From: Oreocharis arfaki
Lineage: Eukaryota > Chordata > Aves > Passeriformes > Paramythiidae
Assembly: GCA_013398015.1 (NCBI GenBank)
Contig: VZRR01011459.1
Span: 91,165 to 155,164, forward strand
DNA: 64,000 nucleotides
Direction: 5' to 3'
Shown here: piece by piece, positions 1 through 15,400 of the stretch
How the letters are laid out: every line of letters starts with the position of its first letter
How positions within the stretch are numbered: position 1 is the stretch's first letter
The notes under the pieces: model-generated
The model's database searches: none
Told to the model about the DNA's origin: nothing
The model's input: only the letters and a program-made list of their open reading frames with translations
Position numbers and translations under genes: made by a program

Positions 1-272
1 GTCAGAAAAGTTAGGCAGTGAGCTGTTGTTCACATTGATGGTAACCATAGGTCTGTTTCCCTTCCCTCTTTTCAAGCAAGATTAGATTATTAGATCTCAT
101 TTTCTCCAGTCACATTTTCCCACTCTTCAGGGGAAATCATGCGTTAAATTTCTTCATGTCTTTTTATTGTAAAGGTAAATGTAAGGAGGGGAGGATTTTG
201 AGATTCCTTCAGCTATTACCTTTCTGTAACATCTTTATTGACCAAATCTTTTCTTCTTTCCTCTGTTCTCAG
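1..272 (+). other. USP32: USP32 intron 1, 3' end
   Basis: Non-coding. The last 40 bases are pyrimidine-rich and end in CTCAG at 272, the acceptor of exon 2. Exon 2 opens in phase 1, so the missing first exon must end with one base of a Val codon. The promoter and start codon are outside the window. Confidence 0.8.
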
Positions 273-400
273 TTACAGACATAGAACTGAAGCGGCTCAA
301 AGATGCTTTCAAGAGAACTTGTGGCCTCTCCTATTATATGACCCAGCAGTGCTTCATCAGGGAAGTTCTCGGCGATGGGGTCCCTCCCAAAGTTGCTGAG
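273..400 (+). CDS. USP32: USP32 exon 2
   Basis: Encodes [19 protein letters not shown] and on to PPKVAE, the start of the N-terminal EF-hand-like region. Phase 1 entry, phase 0 exit, donor GTGAGC. Confidence 0.96.
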
Positions 401-3400
401 GTGAGCTGTGAACTTGCTGTTTTCCTGGGAAGCCAAATGCAGTGGATAATGGGCAGCTGGATGCTGCACACACAAATGTTTGTGGAGCTTCCCGTTTTTT
501 ATGCAACATCACAATGCACCTTCTCTGCCTGAAAATGGTATTGCAGACTTGGATCGTGGGTGGTCAGGGATGTGCTGAGCTGAGCTACTGCTCCCAACCC
601 TGTTAATACCTGGTAGATGACTTTGAAGTAAACCTGAATATCCAGATGGAAATTTGGGCAATTAAAAGATTGGGAATTTGTAACAAGAGCATTATAACAG
701 ATTTTATTTACTCCAGAGATGCACTTGCTGTTGGTTTCTCTGAGATTTCATTAGCTGTTACTTTATTTTCTAAAGATGAATCTTTACAAGCTCTTAAAGA
801 TAAAATTGTTCATAATAAATGTATAAATGAACTGAAAAATAGCCAGAATCAAAATTTACTACACATCAAAAAAAAAAAAAGTAATACCAACCTGCACACG
901 TGCATGTTTACAAATTTATTTTCTTTTATAGAGTTACTCCTTTCTTGAGAGAGATATCAAAATATTATTGGTAGAGAGACAAAGGTTTGAAAGGCAGACC
1001 TTTCAAATGATCTCTTGCTCCGTGTCATTTCTAGTCACAGCTTCTATTTTTGGCCTGCTCAGAGCTGTTGACCTCAGAGGCAGCGTGCAGTTTTATTTAG
1101 ATGATGTGAGTGCTGAAGTGTTGCATTGCTGAAGGTTTTACACTCTGGCAGAGTTACTTTTCCTAAGCTTAATCTTTTCTCCATTCTTTTTTTCCCCCCC
1201 TGTTTTTTCTAAGTGTTGGCAAAGAGGATGATGCTACTTACTTCTGTAAAGAGTTTGCTTTTTATGTGGATGTTTAAGGCTTAGCAGGGAAATTTGCAGT
1301 GGAAAAGGAGGGGTCTGATTTGCCCAGAGATTAAAGCCTGTCTTCAGTATTAATTTTTGAGTGTTTTCTGGCTGCTTTGAGAGTTGGTAACCCCGAAGAT
1401 TAAACAAAAAATGTATCTTTCACAATGTGTGGTTGGCTTGAAATAGTATAAAATATTGAGAATTTAATGTTATGAATTAACTTGTACTTTTATATCCCTT
1501 TTATGTCAGTGTTAAGGGTTAAATTACTGATTTGGTCACAGATAGGGGTTCTGGAGTTTCAAATGTCTGCTGCTTAGTTTCTATTTTATTTTTTAAAAAA
1601 TCTGTCCTTAAAGAGACAGTTTTGGTGATGATTGTCTCTTTTAACATTCATTATGGTTATAGAGCAGTTCTTGGTTTCCAGGTGGTGAAATAAAATTAAT
1701 GGAAGACTCATAATTGGTTTTTGATGGCTTCTCATCAGAACGCATCTCAAAATTTGAGTACAAATTATGATGTACTTGTAGCATTCATACTCAGGCAGTG
1801 CAGTATCAAATCTGTGAGCTTGGAAACTGTAAATTGGGCCAAAATTGGGATCTGAGTCAAGGGATGCTTTGTAATTCCTGGCTTCAGGATGGGGAGAGGC
1901 AGGCAAAGTCGTTAGGCAGCTAAAAACCCTGAGTTTTCAGCCTTTCACTCATTAAAACAGATCATTTGGAGCCTCAGGTTGCTGGGCTGTGTGCTCTGCA
2001 TGTTGTGAATAATGGTTTTTCATATCTGAGGAGTGAGAGGCCTTCAGGAATTCGTTAAATTAAAAACACAGGAGTTTTAAATGGGACATAAACCAGAACT
2101 GAAGCCAGTGGAACTTTGGTCCAACAGTTTGTGTGATTGCCCTGCACACAGAACATTTTTCAAGTGTTCAGGACAGTAATGTACTGGGAGGATCTCTTGG
2201 GAAAATGGAGTTGAAGATATTAATAAAAGGAAATTTAGAGATGTGTCTGTGTTGTTAAACTGCAGGAAAGCTGGTCAGGTGGTGGGAAGCATGAGCACAG
2301 CTTTTAAATCTTGTCAAAATCTTCAGTTGCCCGTCAAACAGAACATGTCAGGCTTAGATTTTATAAAAAAAATTACTGTCTGCCATATAATTATAGTAAA
2401 TTTAACATTCTGAAATGTAAATTGCTGTGATTCTCTTTGGGTGTGGCTGTTTTAAGTAAAGCTGCAACAGCCTTAAGTAATTTTGGAAAGCACAGAATTG
2501 CATCACATTTTGACGGTGCACGTTATTAGAAGTTTTCCAAATGCCACACCAACGTGGAAAGCTGTGGAGTTCCTTCCTCAGAAATGCAAACTGATGTGTT
2601 ACATGACAATTCAGTGTTTATAAACTCTTCCCGAGGAATGATTAAGCAGCTGAACTCCAAGCAATGCCAGCTACCCGTGGTTGTAATTCCATATATTAAA
2701 TACTGATACATTGGACATTATCCGTAGAATTCCTTTTCTCTGTTGATCTCATGGGCAATCCTTGTGTTGTAATAATGTATAAATGTAATTATTTGGTGCT
2801 CATCTGATATCACAGCTGAGATGTACAAAGTTCAGCAGAAGTGAGTGGATATTTTAGCTGCATATTTTAAAAAAGTCGTGATTCCAGTGTGATATGAAGG
2901 TAAATTGCCCACATGGACTGTGTAGCCTTGAGGGCATCTGGTGAAGACAGAAGGATTAGACATAAAAAGTGTGGAATTCAAATCTCTGCCTTTAAACCTG
3001 TACAATTGTTGTGTCCAAATAAAGCACAAATTCAGCTTTTATAATTTACCCCTTCAAGCATTTGTAAATGGATTCAAGTTGAGAAACAGAAGAGGCTGAT
3101 CTGAGCCCCCTGTGGAAATTAAAGTATTTGGGTAACGCTGTGGGATGGAAGTGAGGTTCTGCAGGATGTTTTCTGGAGGATTAGATCCTGCTGTACATTG
3201 GTTTACATTGCCCTGCCTGCAGACAGATTTTAATAGTCTGAAGGGATGGATGGGTGGATGGATGGATGGATGGATGGATGGATGGATGGATGGATGGATG
3301 ATGTGTGGACAAGGAGAGGATTGCTGCAGGTCACACAGCGCTGTCGAGGCGTCTCCAGCCAGTCTGCAGGAGCAGCAGTAAATCTGGTGTAGCCACTCTG

Positions 3401-6400
3401 TGTTAGGTGTTCCCTTATCACCTTCTTGCCACCACAGCACTGTGTGGCTTGGCCAAGTCTAACCTTGCCAGGCCCAGGGCTGGTTTTGTTTGGGCACTCC
3501 CAGTCCTGGCTTAATTTTGACCTGCGGTGGAAACCTCCCCTGTGATGGTGCAGTGACTCACAGGGCTCTGGAGTTCCCCTCTCTGCTGCCAGCCTGGGCT
3601 TGGGGATTCCTGCTGTATCTCCTTGATGCCTTTGAGATTATCAGAGCCCAGCCTGGAGGAGATTTCAGCCCTGATGAAGAAGTCTGGGGAAACAACAGCA
3701 TGAGCAAGTGAGAAGTGTCTTCACTGGAGGGTTTTAACAGGGGTTTTTACATTGCTGTTCATGACTTGTACCTGTGTTTCACTAAGTAAAGGCTGTTTAT
3801 AGGTACTAGAAGAGCTACAAAAGTGTGACAATTTATAATTGAAGTGTGTTTAGCTGAATGTGAGGTGCTGAGCCTAAAAACCACATAAGATGGAGCCTCA
3901 GTAGAAGCTGCTGTTTTTACTTCTGACGTGTCTGTTTGCCCTGGTTCTGATTAACTTCTCTATTTTTGGTTAACTTCTCTGTTTTATTCTTCTAGGTTAT
4001 CTACTGTTCATTTGGAGGAATATCCAAAGGGCTGCACTTCAATAACTTGATAGTTGGATTAGTTCTACTTACAAGAGGCAGAGAGGAGGAGAAAACAAAA
4101 TGTAAGTGATGTAACTTAAAACAGTAACAAGGAGATTGTGACTGTAAAATGTGACCAGAGCACACATTTTACAGTAAAAGACAGGATTTTTGGAAACATT
4201 TTTATCTGTATATTTTTAAATTGAGTGTGTTTTTGTTTTCTGTATTCATCAAAATGAAATATTTGCTGAGTCATCATAAATGTCAGTGTTGGGATCCTAC
4301 AGAAAGCCTGATGCTCTCTGTATGTGGGAAGAGGAAGGAGGATGGCATTGATATTTTTCAAAACAAATGAAAGCATCTGCCTACTGACTTCTGTTGTTTT
4401 GTCTTCTCTGTTAATCTGACTTGATAATACTCATTTTCCTTTTGATTACAATGGTAAAAGAAAAGGGAGATCTTGACCTAAACCTTGTGGACCTGTATTG
4501 AAATGGGAGCAGTCTGAGTTTTCAGTCCTTGAGCTGTTGCACAGCCTTTGACATTCTCAGCCAGCTGTGAACTTCAAATTTGAAAAACGCCATGGATGTT
4601 TACACAAATCTCTATTTTTTCAGATATTTTCAGCCTCTTCTTTAATGAATCTGGGAGTTATGTTGTCCGTGAAGAGATGGAGAAGATGCTGCATGTGGTT
4701 GATGGGAAAGTCCCAGAGTCACTCAAGAAATGCTTCTCTGAGGTATTTCATGCAGCTTTTCTCCTGTTGCATTTACAAAAAAGTCAAGATTACATTAAGT
4801 AGCTTCTTTTTCATACTCATGCACTTATGGGAACAAATCGACCTTGTTTAAATTGGGTAAAAGCTCATGGTTTTTGTGTTGTGGTATTACATGTAATTTG
4901 TATTGATGTGAACAGCATTTGGTGTATGAATGCAGGCATTCTCTGTGCCCCTGTACTTACTGTGCTGCTTGGAAAGACATCATTTCCCAAGGGTAATCAT
5001 GTCATCAGGTAAATTTAAATACTAATATTGCTGGTGGGAACGTAGTGTGAACGTTTTATTGCAGTCAGGGAGGAAATCTAGAACATGGAGCTGAGAAAAA
5101 TGAGAATCTGCACCCTGGATTTAAAAATGCCTGACAGCAGTGTTTGCTTAAAAAGAATAGTTTTATATTACTGCATTTGTATCACTGTTCCTGCCAGGAG
5201 CTACAACATTTAATTATGCTTTAGATTGTTTGAGGGATGTAATCTTTATGGAGCTTGCTGAAGTCCTCCTCCAAACCAGGGCACTGGTACTTCCCTATAT
5301 TCATAGATGATTCTTGGGCTCCAGGAATCCTGATGAATTTTCAGGGTTTTTTGCTTGGTTTGTTGTCAGAGGACTAAAATGAGCAAAATGGAGACATCAT
5401 TGTACATTCCTCTGGCAAAAGCATTGACCAGACTGACTGGAAGCTTGATTTGTGGCTATCAGGTTACTTAATTACTTCAGATTTTATTGTTCTGTGTTGG
5501 AGATAACTCTGGTTGTGGGCATTGCCTGAGCCAGGCTCTGATCTGGCCCTGGTGTCCTGTTGGCTTTGGAGGCAGTGATTGCATTCCTCAGTCCTGGCTG
5601 GAATCATAAATCCTGTGTCCACTGCAGTCCAGCTTCTGGACCTGACCCACGGTGCCATTTCCTATTTATAATTTCCCATCAGTGTGGTGTGATGAATTGC
5701 CCCCTACAAGTTAATTGCACACTGTCCAAGAAATCCAGAAATACTTTATGAAGACTTGCAGGAAGATGAGTATCAATCTGGGCTTCAGAGCATTTTCCTG
5801 TTCAAGAAAATGCTGCATATTGATTTTTCTTTTAAAATGAAAATAGTGTAATAACCCACTCAGCAGGATTTACTGGGCTCTTAATCATCCACAGTCATTG
5901 CTGGAGAGTGAGGAAGTTTAATGTTTCTGCTGTGGGCCTTCCTGCCTGCCTTACAGAGGATGGGTTTGATTTCAAGGATGATGTTTATAGGTACTTCTGT
6001 TCATCAGAATTGTTGCATGTCCTCAGCTAGAAATAGAAGCTTTAGAATATATCTGGGTTTTCCTTTTGTTTCTGAAGTACAGGGGAAAAAACTCAGGAAT
6101 ACCTGCATTGCTCAAGTTCCATGGAAGTTCAGCTGTAATCATTGCTTGCTTCAAATGCTTTTTTCCTCCTGTCCAAAATTTTTCTGTCCTTCTTCATTGT
6201 CCTTCCAGGGAAAATTGGAGTTTTAATGACACAGCTCTTGCTGCCTTTACAAGGAGCAGTGCAAAAAGTAGAGGGAAAGGGTGGAATGGGAAGTGAGAAA
6301 ATCTTGTCTCTTGATCCAAACTGTTGGAGAAATGAAAGAATGAGAAATAAAAGTGAGGGTGGGGAGGAGGCCCTGGCACAGCTGTGGCTGCCTCATCCCT

Positions 6401-9400
6401 GGCAGTGTCCCAGGCCAGGTTGGGTGGGTTTGGAGCAACCTGGGATAGTGAGAGGTGTCCCTGCCCATGGCAGGGGGTGAAACTGGATGGGCTTTAATGT
6501 CCCTTCCAACACAAACCATTCTGTGCCTTGTTGGATGAAAGTATAAAACTCTTTAGTCTAGAAAAAGAGGCATAAAAAGGATGAGTATCTGGAACTGAAA
6601 CAATCCCCTGCAGTGGGAATAGGAAGCAAATGTTTTAGCAGTGCTGGTGATGAACCATTGGAGCAGCCTGGCAAAGGGAATATAGTGAATTTTCAATTTT
6701 CTGCACTTGGCAGTTGCAGATAGTCCGTGGCCAAATGCAAATTGTTGGATTCTGTAGAGATGTAATTCAGTGAAGTTTAATGGTCTGTGATATGCGGGGA
6801 GTTTAAATAATCAATGACTTGAAACCTCTTCCACTTTGCAGACCCCTGTTTATTTCCCCTGGAGATGAGAATCTCCATATAATGAGTTTGTCTACTGATA
6901 ATGGGTTTGCTTTTATTTGAGGTAGTTTTGTAGGTCCTGTAAAAATTAGTCTGCTGATCCCTATGGTTTCATGGCCACAGCTTGGCAAGGATTCAAAGAA
7001 ATGGTTTAAGCAGCACTGAAATTCTGTGAATGTGTAGTTTTTACGTTTTCCTGAGCAGGGAGCTCCCAGAGACACGGAGCGAGGAGATCTTGGGAATGTC
7101 ATGTCAAAAAAGTCCACATGTTCCTGCAGTGATTAATCACAGCATTAGTTATTCCCAGATCTGATTTTTCTGTGTTGTTTGTATACCTGCACAGATAGAA
7201 CAGAATGTCTGTGATTTTATAGCACCTGTTTTTTTGGTACAGCAGAGCTGGTATCTATAATAATACATTTAAATTCATCAAAATAACCTCTGCTATTTTG
7301 AATTGCAAGTAACCGTTTTTCTTTTCATCCCTTTCACCTGAGGTTCAGGGTAAATGAGTTTCCAAAGGCCACGTTGAGTAGGTGGCTGAAATGCACAGAG
7401 AACTGAAAGTTAATTTCCCTCCCATTGCTGTTTCAAAAGGAAAGGGAAAAACAGGCATGGCTCCAAGCAGAAAAATTACATTAGCACTTATTTTTCTAGG
7501 AGATTGTCCCAATTTTTGTTCATACAGCTGGATGGTTCCTGTTTACTGGCAGTGAGAAAAGCAGCTCCCATTTTCTGCTTTTTTCTTGCAGGGTGAGAAG
7601 GTGAACTATGAGAAGTTCAGGGTTTGGCTGCTGCACAACAAAGACGCTTTCACCTTCTCGCGGTGGCTGCTCTCGGGAGGGGTGTACGTGACCCTCACTG
7701 ATGACAGTGACACCCCAACCTTCTACCAGACCCTGGCTGGAGTCACACACTGTGAGTAAAGGTGCACATCTTAAAAAAACCTGCCAGAGCTCACAGGCAG
7801 AATCGTTGTTCATTCAATCTCCCTGCTCCGCTACGTTCGGTTCGGCGAGAGAAATTCCTTCTCTGAGCTCAGTTGTTCTCTGCTTGCTGTGCTGTGCTGG
7901 AAAATGTTGTGTACAAGGACACTGGGCTGTTATTTTTAAGAGATAATGCTGAGGCTACAACACTTCTATAGAAGTTTGCTACCAAGCAAGCTGAAAAATA
8001 AAAAGTATCTTCTGAAGTGGCTGGCTGGTAATGCTGGGTTTGGTTTTGGTCTTTGTAGTGGGTTGTAAAACTACTGAGAGAGTTGAGAAAATAATATTTG
8101 TTTCAAAAAGAAGTGTTACCTCTTAATTCGCTTCTCCAGTAAAATAAATAATATTCCTGCCATGTGGGGAGCTGAATTAACTAAAGAGAAGCATCCTCAG
8201 GAATTGTCTCCAGAGAAGAAGTGCTTCCTTATGTCTATGCTAACATAAAAGAAGGAACAGCTGGTTTTTAAATTGAATCTAAAACCAGAAGGCTGATAAA
8301 TGACACTTCACGTACCAGTGTAATGCAAGCATCCCTTCCATCCCTGAGGATCCCTGGGAGAAGGGAGTTGGTTGTGGAGATGTCAGGGATTTAAGCAGTC
8401 TGGTTGTGTTTTATGTCCTCTCCTGGATTTTCCTCACTGGTGTCAGTGTGGCGTTTAATCCTCTGATGGGTGGGTTACTTGAATAAAGCAACGTGCCCTT
8501 TTTTATCCTCTTGGTTTTAAACATGGCCATTCAAACTGTTTTCTGGCCATCTGAAATGAAAATGCATTATTAAGTCAGGAGTTTATGAACAGGTAATTTA
8601 TTTACATTACATGAGAGGCTGCAGGAGACATTGGGGTTACAGAAAACCACAAATATTCTCAGGTCTCGTAGACAAGGCAGAGAAAGAGATGTGTGAAAAA
8701 ACCCCAATCCTCTGCATGTTCTGGAGTTCAGCTCTGGGAAAGATCTTGACCTGTATCACACTGAGATCTGCTCTTTTTTGTGCTTTGAAATTGAAACTTT
8801 CGGAACAGTTTTTACTGGGCTTTTCACAGAAAGTTTATTTTTACTGAAACTGAGGTTTGGAATTTTTAAAAAAATTAAATTTAGCAGCTACTGTTTTAGT
8901 AGGTTTTATTTCATGTTTAATGTTGTCCTCGCTTCTGGTTTTGATATCCCTGTCACTGTTACCATCGTGTCAGAGCTGGGATTGAGCTTTTTAGTGAATT
9001 CCAGAAATCCATGTAGGTGATGTGGTTATTGTCCACAGATTTAGAAAGCTCATGTGACAGTTATAAATTTTACTGAATTCCCTTGCAATTTGCAACAGCG
9101 TGGGAATCTCATCCAACAGATGCAAAAGTAAGGAAAATGTAAGGGCTTGAGCACTTGGAAGTAATTTCAGCCTAATCAGGTCACTCGAAAGAGTAAGAAA
9201 TTCAGCACAGAAGTATTTTTAACACAGCTGAATGTGTAAAACACTGAGAGCTGTTGTGACAGTTCCTTTGCTCTAAATGAAGGCTTGTTCTTTAATATTT
9301 TTCCTGGGAGAATGGTTGCCTTTGGAAGGACCAGGAAGTGAGATAATGTTTGGTAAACTGAGGCAAACACCATAATACAGAGAAAGAGGGAAAGGTTTTC

Positions 9401-12400
9401 ACTGTCTTCTGTAAAATGAGAAGTAATTTGTGACACTTGCTGGTGCAATCAGGAATTTCTCATTCCCGCTGCATCTCCTGGCACAAGGCTCAGACCCCCC
9501 TCCCCAGCCTCACCTCACACTGTGCTTCCCATCCAACTTCTTGAACAATGTGTCAGAGCCATGAAAGATGGCAGTGATAAAACCAGGGAAAGTTATTCCC
9601 ATTGATTTAGAAACAGCCACCATTTCACTGCAAAGCATCAGTGACTCCATTTAAATTTGCTTAATGAGCCAGGCTATCGGGGAAACAAAGGAATACTGAT
9701 TTTTCATTTGTAAATAACGTTTATTTTGGTGTGCAGATGACTTTAATTACATTTCTCAACACGTAATTAGAAATGAAATTTTAAAGTTACAGGAAGTTGC
9801 ACACACTTGCTGCTTTTAACCAAATTTTGTTCTGTTTCACTTAAATCAGAAATATGAATAATTTTATTTGAAAGCTGCCAAAATAACTGGCCTTTGTTCC
9901 TACAAAAGCTGTTTCAGGGATATGAGTTTGTCTTATACCTGAGGATGACCAAGTAGCAGTAATTTGGATTTTCTCAGTTTCGTAGTACCATCATATGCAT
10001 TTAAATTCATTTTTGTAATACATGTTTTTTAAGCCATCACATTGAACAGCACTGTGGTGAAGCCTGTAAATCTCACATTTCTGTCACACTGACTCAGGGG
10101 ACACCTCATTGATTTCCTTCATTTAGCTGGAAATATTTTTTCTGCTGCAACATAGGTGCTGGTTGCCTTTTTTATGTGTCATTTTGGTGTGACTCAGTGT
10201 CATGTAATAGGCTTAGATACTCAGGTTTTTGGCCCTTTTCCATGGGGAAAGTAATTCCACTCATCAGAGGGGTTGCTGGTTTTGAACTGACGGAATGTTT
10301 AATTTGTACTTCTTTGTCACACAGTTCTTGTGTCACTGAGCTCTGATTAAATAACAGCCAAATTCTTCTTTGAATGGAAGGAACTCCTCTGTTGTCAGAA
10401 AAAATTCATCCTGTTCTTTCTGGCAGCTCTTACCTGCTGAGGTGCAGTTATGGCTGCAATCAGTATAAATAATTATATTTTAGAATATACATTTATCATT
10501 CGTTTAGCACAATAAATGAGAGAAGCCCTGGATAACCAGGCAGGCTGGTTGCAATGGAAGAGGCAGTTTTTGAAACAGTACGAGACTGAAGCTGAGTGTT
10601 ATGGGAGGAACAGCTTCTGTCAGGGCTGGGCTTGTCAGCTTTGTGGGAGGATGAAGATGGGAGGCTGAAAGGGAAGTGCAGCGAGGGGATCCCTCCACTC
10701 TGCTGGCATTAAAAGGCTGGCTGGGTGTTAAACCCACGTTCTGGAGCTGGGGCACCCACTGTGGGAGCAGCGATGTGTGGAAGCCACTAAAGACAATTGG
10801 GAAGATTTTTGGCTCTGTTAAAGCTGCTTTTAAGGGCACGTTTCGTTCTCTGCTGCCTTTCCCAAGTGTGAGCACTCGTGCTGTGAGAGGAGCTGTGCTG
10901 TTTGCACCTCCCTGTTCCCCCCTTAAGGCACTGATAATCCGTGTTCTGCTGGATGAACACCTGGGTGGTCATGTCTGACACGCACAGGGATCTCTCTTGG
11001 TAGAGGTTATAATATTCCCTCTGCTGTGTGTTTGTTTTTAATTAGGAAAAGCAGAAAGATGAAAGTCTGTCAGCAGCCCAGGCCAATAAGTAAAAGCCTC
11101 GGTGTCACTTAATCTGTATTTTGCCACTTGTTATCCTCTTAGTTCCCGGGCTATTTTATATCTTGCAAAGCAGCTCTCAGTCCCAGAGTCTTCTGGGGGT
11201 TAATTTGAAAGCCACAAACCAGAGTTTTTAGTCAGAACCAGTGTTTGGTGTCAGTTGTTTGGGCTCCTGCCTCGCCATGCAGAGCCCTCCCTGCCAGCAG
11301 GGCCTGGGGTCTGCCTGGAGCGCGTCATGGTGAGCAGGGAAACAATCCGAGGCTTGGTAAAATGTTGGGAATATGGTATGTTTCTGCTGCTGTGAACCAG
11401 AGAGGATTGTACCAATAGGTGGGTAAATATTGCAGTTTTGTCCTGTGTTGGAATGCTCTGTGAATTCTGCTCGTGTGAAGAATTGTGATATGCAGTGGCT
11501 GAAATGAAAACAGGCTTTTAAATTTGCTTTCTAAGGCAGAAGATTATTCATGGCTCGCTATCTGTGGGATATTTTAGAAGGACATTTTGTGGGAATGGCG
11601 TTAAAATGTAGGATGGGGCTTTAGTGTTTATCACTGCCATGCACCTCCTTGTTGGTCAGTGCTCTAAATTAACTCATTTCTAGTAGTTTTACAGTTTTAG
11701 ATGCTATTTTGACTGAAAATGTTTATTTTTCTTCCTTTATAAGAAGGCTGTGCTTCAGTTGTACTTGTTACCATCCCTGTGATTATATTGATCTAATTCT
11801 TAGAGAATTGAACCAAAAAATACTATTCATAATTTTATGGATCTGAAAGCTTTTCATATTTCTAATGGGCAGGTGATGAAGGAGACATAAATCAGCATGT
11901 GGTAGCAAACTGGTTAAATTTCACAGGTGTGTCATGTCCATGTGACCTCAAATAATCATATAATGTATTTAATTACCAAAATGAATAATTACGTGGCCTA
12001 GAAAGCTTGTCTGTTCTGAGGTTTTGGCCTATGTTGTGTATATAAGATACATCTTTTTAAGTAATCTGAATGAAAGCCCAGTTTACACTTTGATGTGATT
12101 TGAACAGACATTAAGGAAAAAAGAGTTTATATTTTGAAAAGATAAAATCCTTTATCTGTACAAAAGCTCTGTGGAATATGGTGTTTTGTCATGCACATTG
12201 ATGTGGTTGTGTCTTAAGCGTAGTGTGCCTTTCCCATGCTTCATTTAACTCCAGTAACAAATATGATTATGTGTATAATCAGAAATTGCCAGAGATTTCT
12301 TTTAGTCTGCACTTCTGGAGGAATAGATGGTGCCCTGCGTATCCTGAGACTGATTTACAAGATTATGTGCAAAAAAATCACTCTGGAGAAATCAGATTGC

Positions 12401-15400
12401 GCAACAGCTGCTGCTCAGCTGCAGTTAAACTTCCCTTGTGCTGCAATGCAATAAATCCTGCTCCTTTTATTCACTGCAACTGCTGCACTGGGCTACGATT
12501 TGTTATAACTGTGAATGAGAAATATTCTTTTGTCTCATTTTTACTTGCGGTTGACCTGATTTGTGTAAGCCTAATCGGTGCTGAGAATGTTATTTACTAT
12601 TTAGTTTTACTTTCTAAAGTGCTTGGCTCTTGTGCAGAAAGTCAGCGCGCTGGGGCTGGAATAAAAACTTATCATACTTGTCAGCTATTCTTCTAAAGGT
12701 GATTATTTGAAAATTCTCTATCTTTAAGTGACCATGTCAGCTCAACCACTGTGAACAGAAATACAGACAAGATGCTTTCTGATAACCTATCTTTTCTGAG
12801 ATGAAATAATAAAATAATGGAGGTAACTCCGTTATACCATGTTTCTACCACTGTAGAAACATCTGTGAAGTACAATCAAAAAAATCAGAATACAACTGAC
12901 TTCTACCCTAGATATTTGAGAGAGGTTCTTTGGCAAAATAGAACGTTCTTTCAGTTCTTAATTACTAAAGATGAATATTGCACCTGCCAGGGAAAGGTTT
13001 CTGCAGATTTACTCTTCAGTGAGGACAATTTGAGCTTCCTGCTGGCTTTTGAATATTCTCAGTGTTGCATCACTTGAAGAATGAAGTGCAGCTCGCACAT
13101 TTGTTATTCTTCCTACTTACAGAGGTGGATTAAAGGGAAGCAAAGTGATTTACATGGTCATGCACAAGAGAACATAGATAATGCTTTTGTGTTTGCTAAT
13201 GAAAGCAGTAATGTGGAAGTGCAATTCCTGTAAATGGCAGCACAACCTCCCCTCTGCCATTGTTTGGGAAGGGGAAGAGCCCTGGGATTCTCCTCACTCC
13301 TTGTGGGCTCTCACATCTGTGATATTCCTATGTGTTGATCTTCAAAGAAAGAACTCCTCTATTCCTCTTTCTTGATTTCCAGTAGAATAATATTCCTTTA
13401 TAAATTCGATTTGCTACTTCCTCATGTGTTGGGGACAGACTTTTAGTAGGGCCTGTGGTGATAGGATATGGGGTAAACTAAGAGTAGATGTGAGGGAGAA
13501 AGTTTTTGTGATGAGGTGGTGGATTCCCCATCCCTGGAAACACTCCAGGGCAGGTTGGATGGAGCATCCTGCTCCAGTGGAAGGTGTCTGTGGAAGAGGC
13601 TGGGGTGACCTTTAAAGCCCCTTCCAACCCAATTAACTTTGTGATTACAACCCAGCCAAGAGCCAGGAGATGGTAAAACAGATCAGGGGATTGATCCATC
13701 CGGGGTGGAGGGGGACAGGAGAAAGGAAATGAGTTTTTCTTCTGGATCAGCTCTTCTCTCACTGTGTGAATGCACAAGAGCTGGCCATGATGCCCTGAGG
13801 AGCTGGGGCTGGGGAGGCAGGGCTGGGGTTGCCACCTCTGTGACTGCACTGAAGGCGCACAGGAAAGGGACATTTGTCACTGATGTCACTTCTCCAGCTG
13901 GGCTGTCTAAAAACACCTTACAGGAAAATGCAAACCCTTTCCACTCCTCCAACTCCAGATATTTTATTCAGATTTTTCCCCTCTTCCTGCTGCTGGGGGT
14001 AAGGAGTTGTGTAAGTTTTGGTGCATCATATGATGTTCCTGCTGGGTAGTTACAACTACTTCATACTCATTGCAGGTTACCTAAGTTACTATTTTAAGTA
14101 AATTACTGCCACTAATGACAGAAATGGAGAAAGAAATCAATAAAATTTCAATTTGACACACAACTTTTTAGGCGGAGCCCTTCTGTTCTTAAGCCTCACA
14201 GGATTATTATTGTTTCTGTGGACTAAACCAGGCCAAATAGCTCAAGTTAAACCTATTAGAAAACTGGCATGGATTTAAAGGCTCAGAACCATCTGGGAAT
14301 GAGATCACACGTAGTGGTTCTTAATATAGACAGCTTTGTCATTACAGATCTATTTGAGACCCAATTAATTGGCACTGACCTAAAGCACTGTTGTGACACA
14401 CTTGCATATGTAAAAAGGTTGAAAGTATTGTTGGGCAGACACTTAATCTTGTTATATGTATGTATTTAATTTCAAGGCTAAAGCATCAGGAGACCAGCCT
14501 TTGTGTAGAATGTTTTGAAGGAAAACACAAGTTCTTCCTCTGGCTGTTTTTATCTATCCTTGCTTAGCACCTTGTTTTATTTCTTGGGTTTGGGGTTTTT
14601 TTTCCTCCTTTTTAAATTGCCTTTTAAGTTCTCTGCATAAAGTGTTTGTGTAACCACTCCTCAGTGTTTACTGTGATTGTAAATAATTCTGAAGTATAAA
14701 TAATAAAGTGAAACAAACTATTTTATGTTTGGGAAAAGAAAAAGCTGACCTACGGTGTTTAAATGCCATATTAAAATTTAGCCTTATTAATTTAGCCTTA
14801 TTACTGTATCAAAAAAGCTAAAAATTTCGAACAGGAGTTTTTCAGGAGCAGCCAAGTACTACGTAATTTTTTTTCCCATAAAAGATGAGGGATATTTTTT
14901 TTAATGCTACTTTACATCTTTTTTGAGGCTTTATAAACTGAATATCTTTGGAAAATAAGACAGTGCGCATATAATCTGCCTGTTCAAATCACCAAAAAGA
15001 AATAGGTGAAAAATGAGGATGCTCTAACAGTGGGAGAAGTTAATTTCTGTGTTGCTACACGCTTGTGATGATGTTACTGATGGTGAACTCCTCGATGGTG
15101 AATAAGTGAGAAGATTCAGTGGACGAAGAAGGTAATTTTGCTCTATTTTTGTTGTTTATACAGTGGAAGAATCGGACATCATCGACCTGGAGAAGCGATA
15201 CTGGCTGCTGAAAGCTCAGTCGAGAACTGGACGCTTTGATTTGGAAACGTTTGCCCCCTTAGTGTCCCCTCCCATCCATCCATCTCTGAGTGAAGGTACG
15301 CAGTGAGGCTCAGCTGTGCCAGGACCTTGTGCTGCTCTGCTGACTTACAGCTGTTGTGGCTTTGAAAGTGTCTGTTCTGAAATGTCCTTTGAGTTTGAAC

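Noticed and set aside
12223..12696. 157-codon open frame in USP32 intron 5
   Set aside because: A frame of this length is not surprising in 64 kb of six-frame sequence; no splice borders or homology recognised. Could be a non-coding conserved block.
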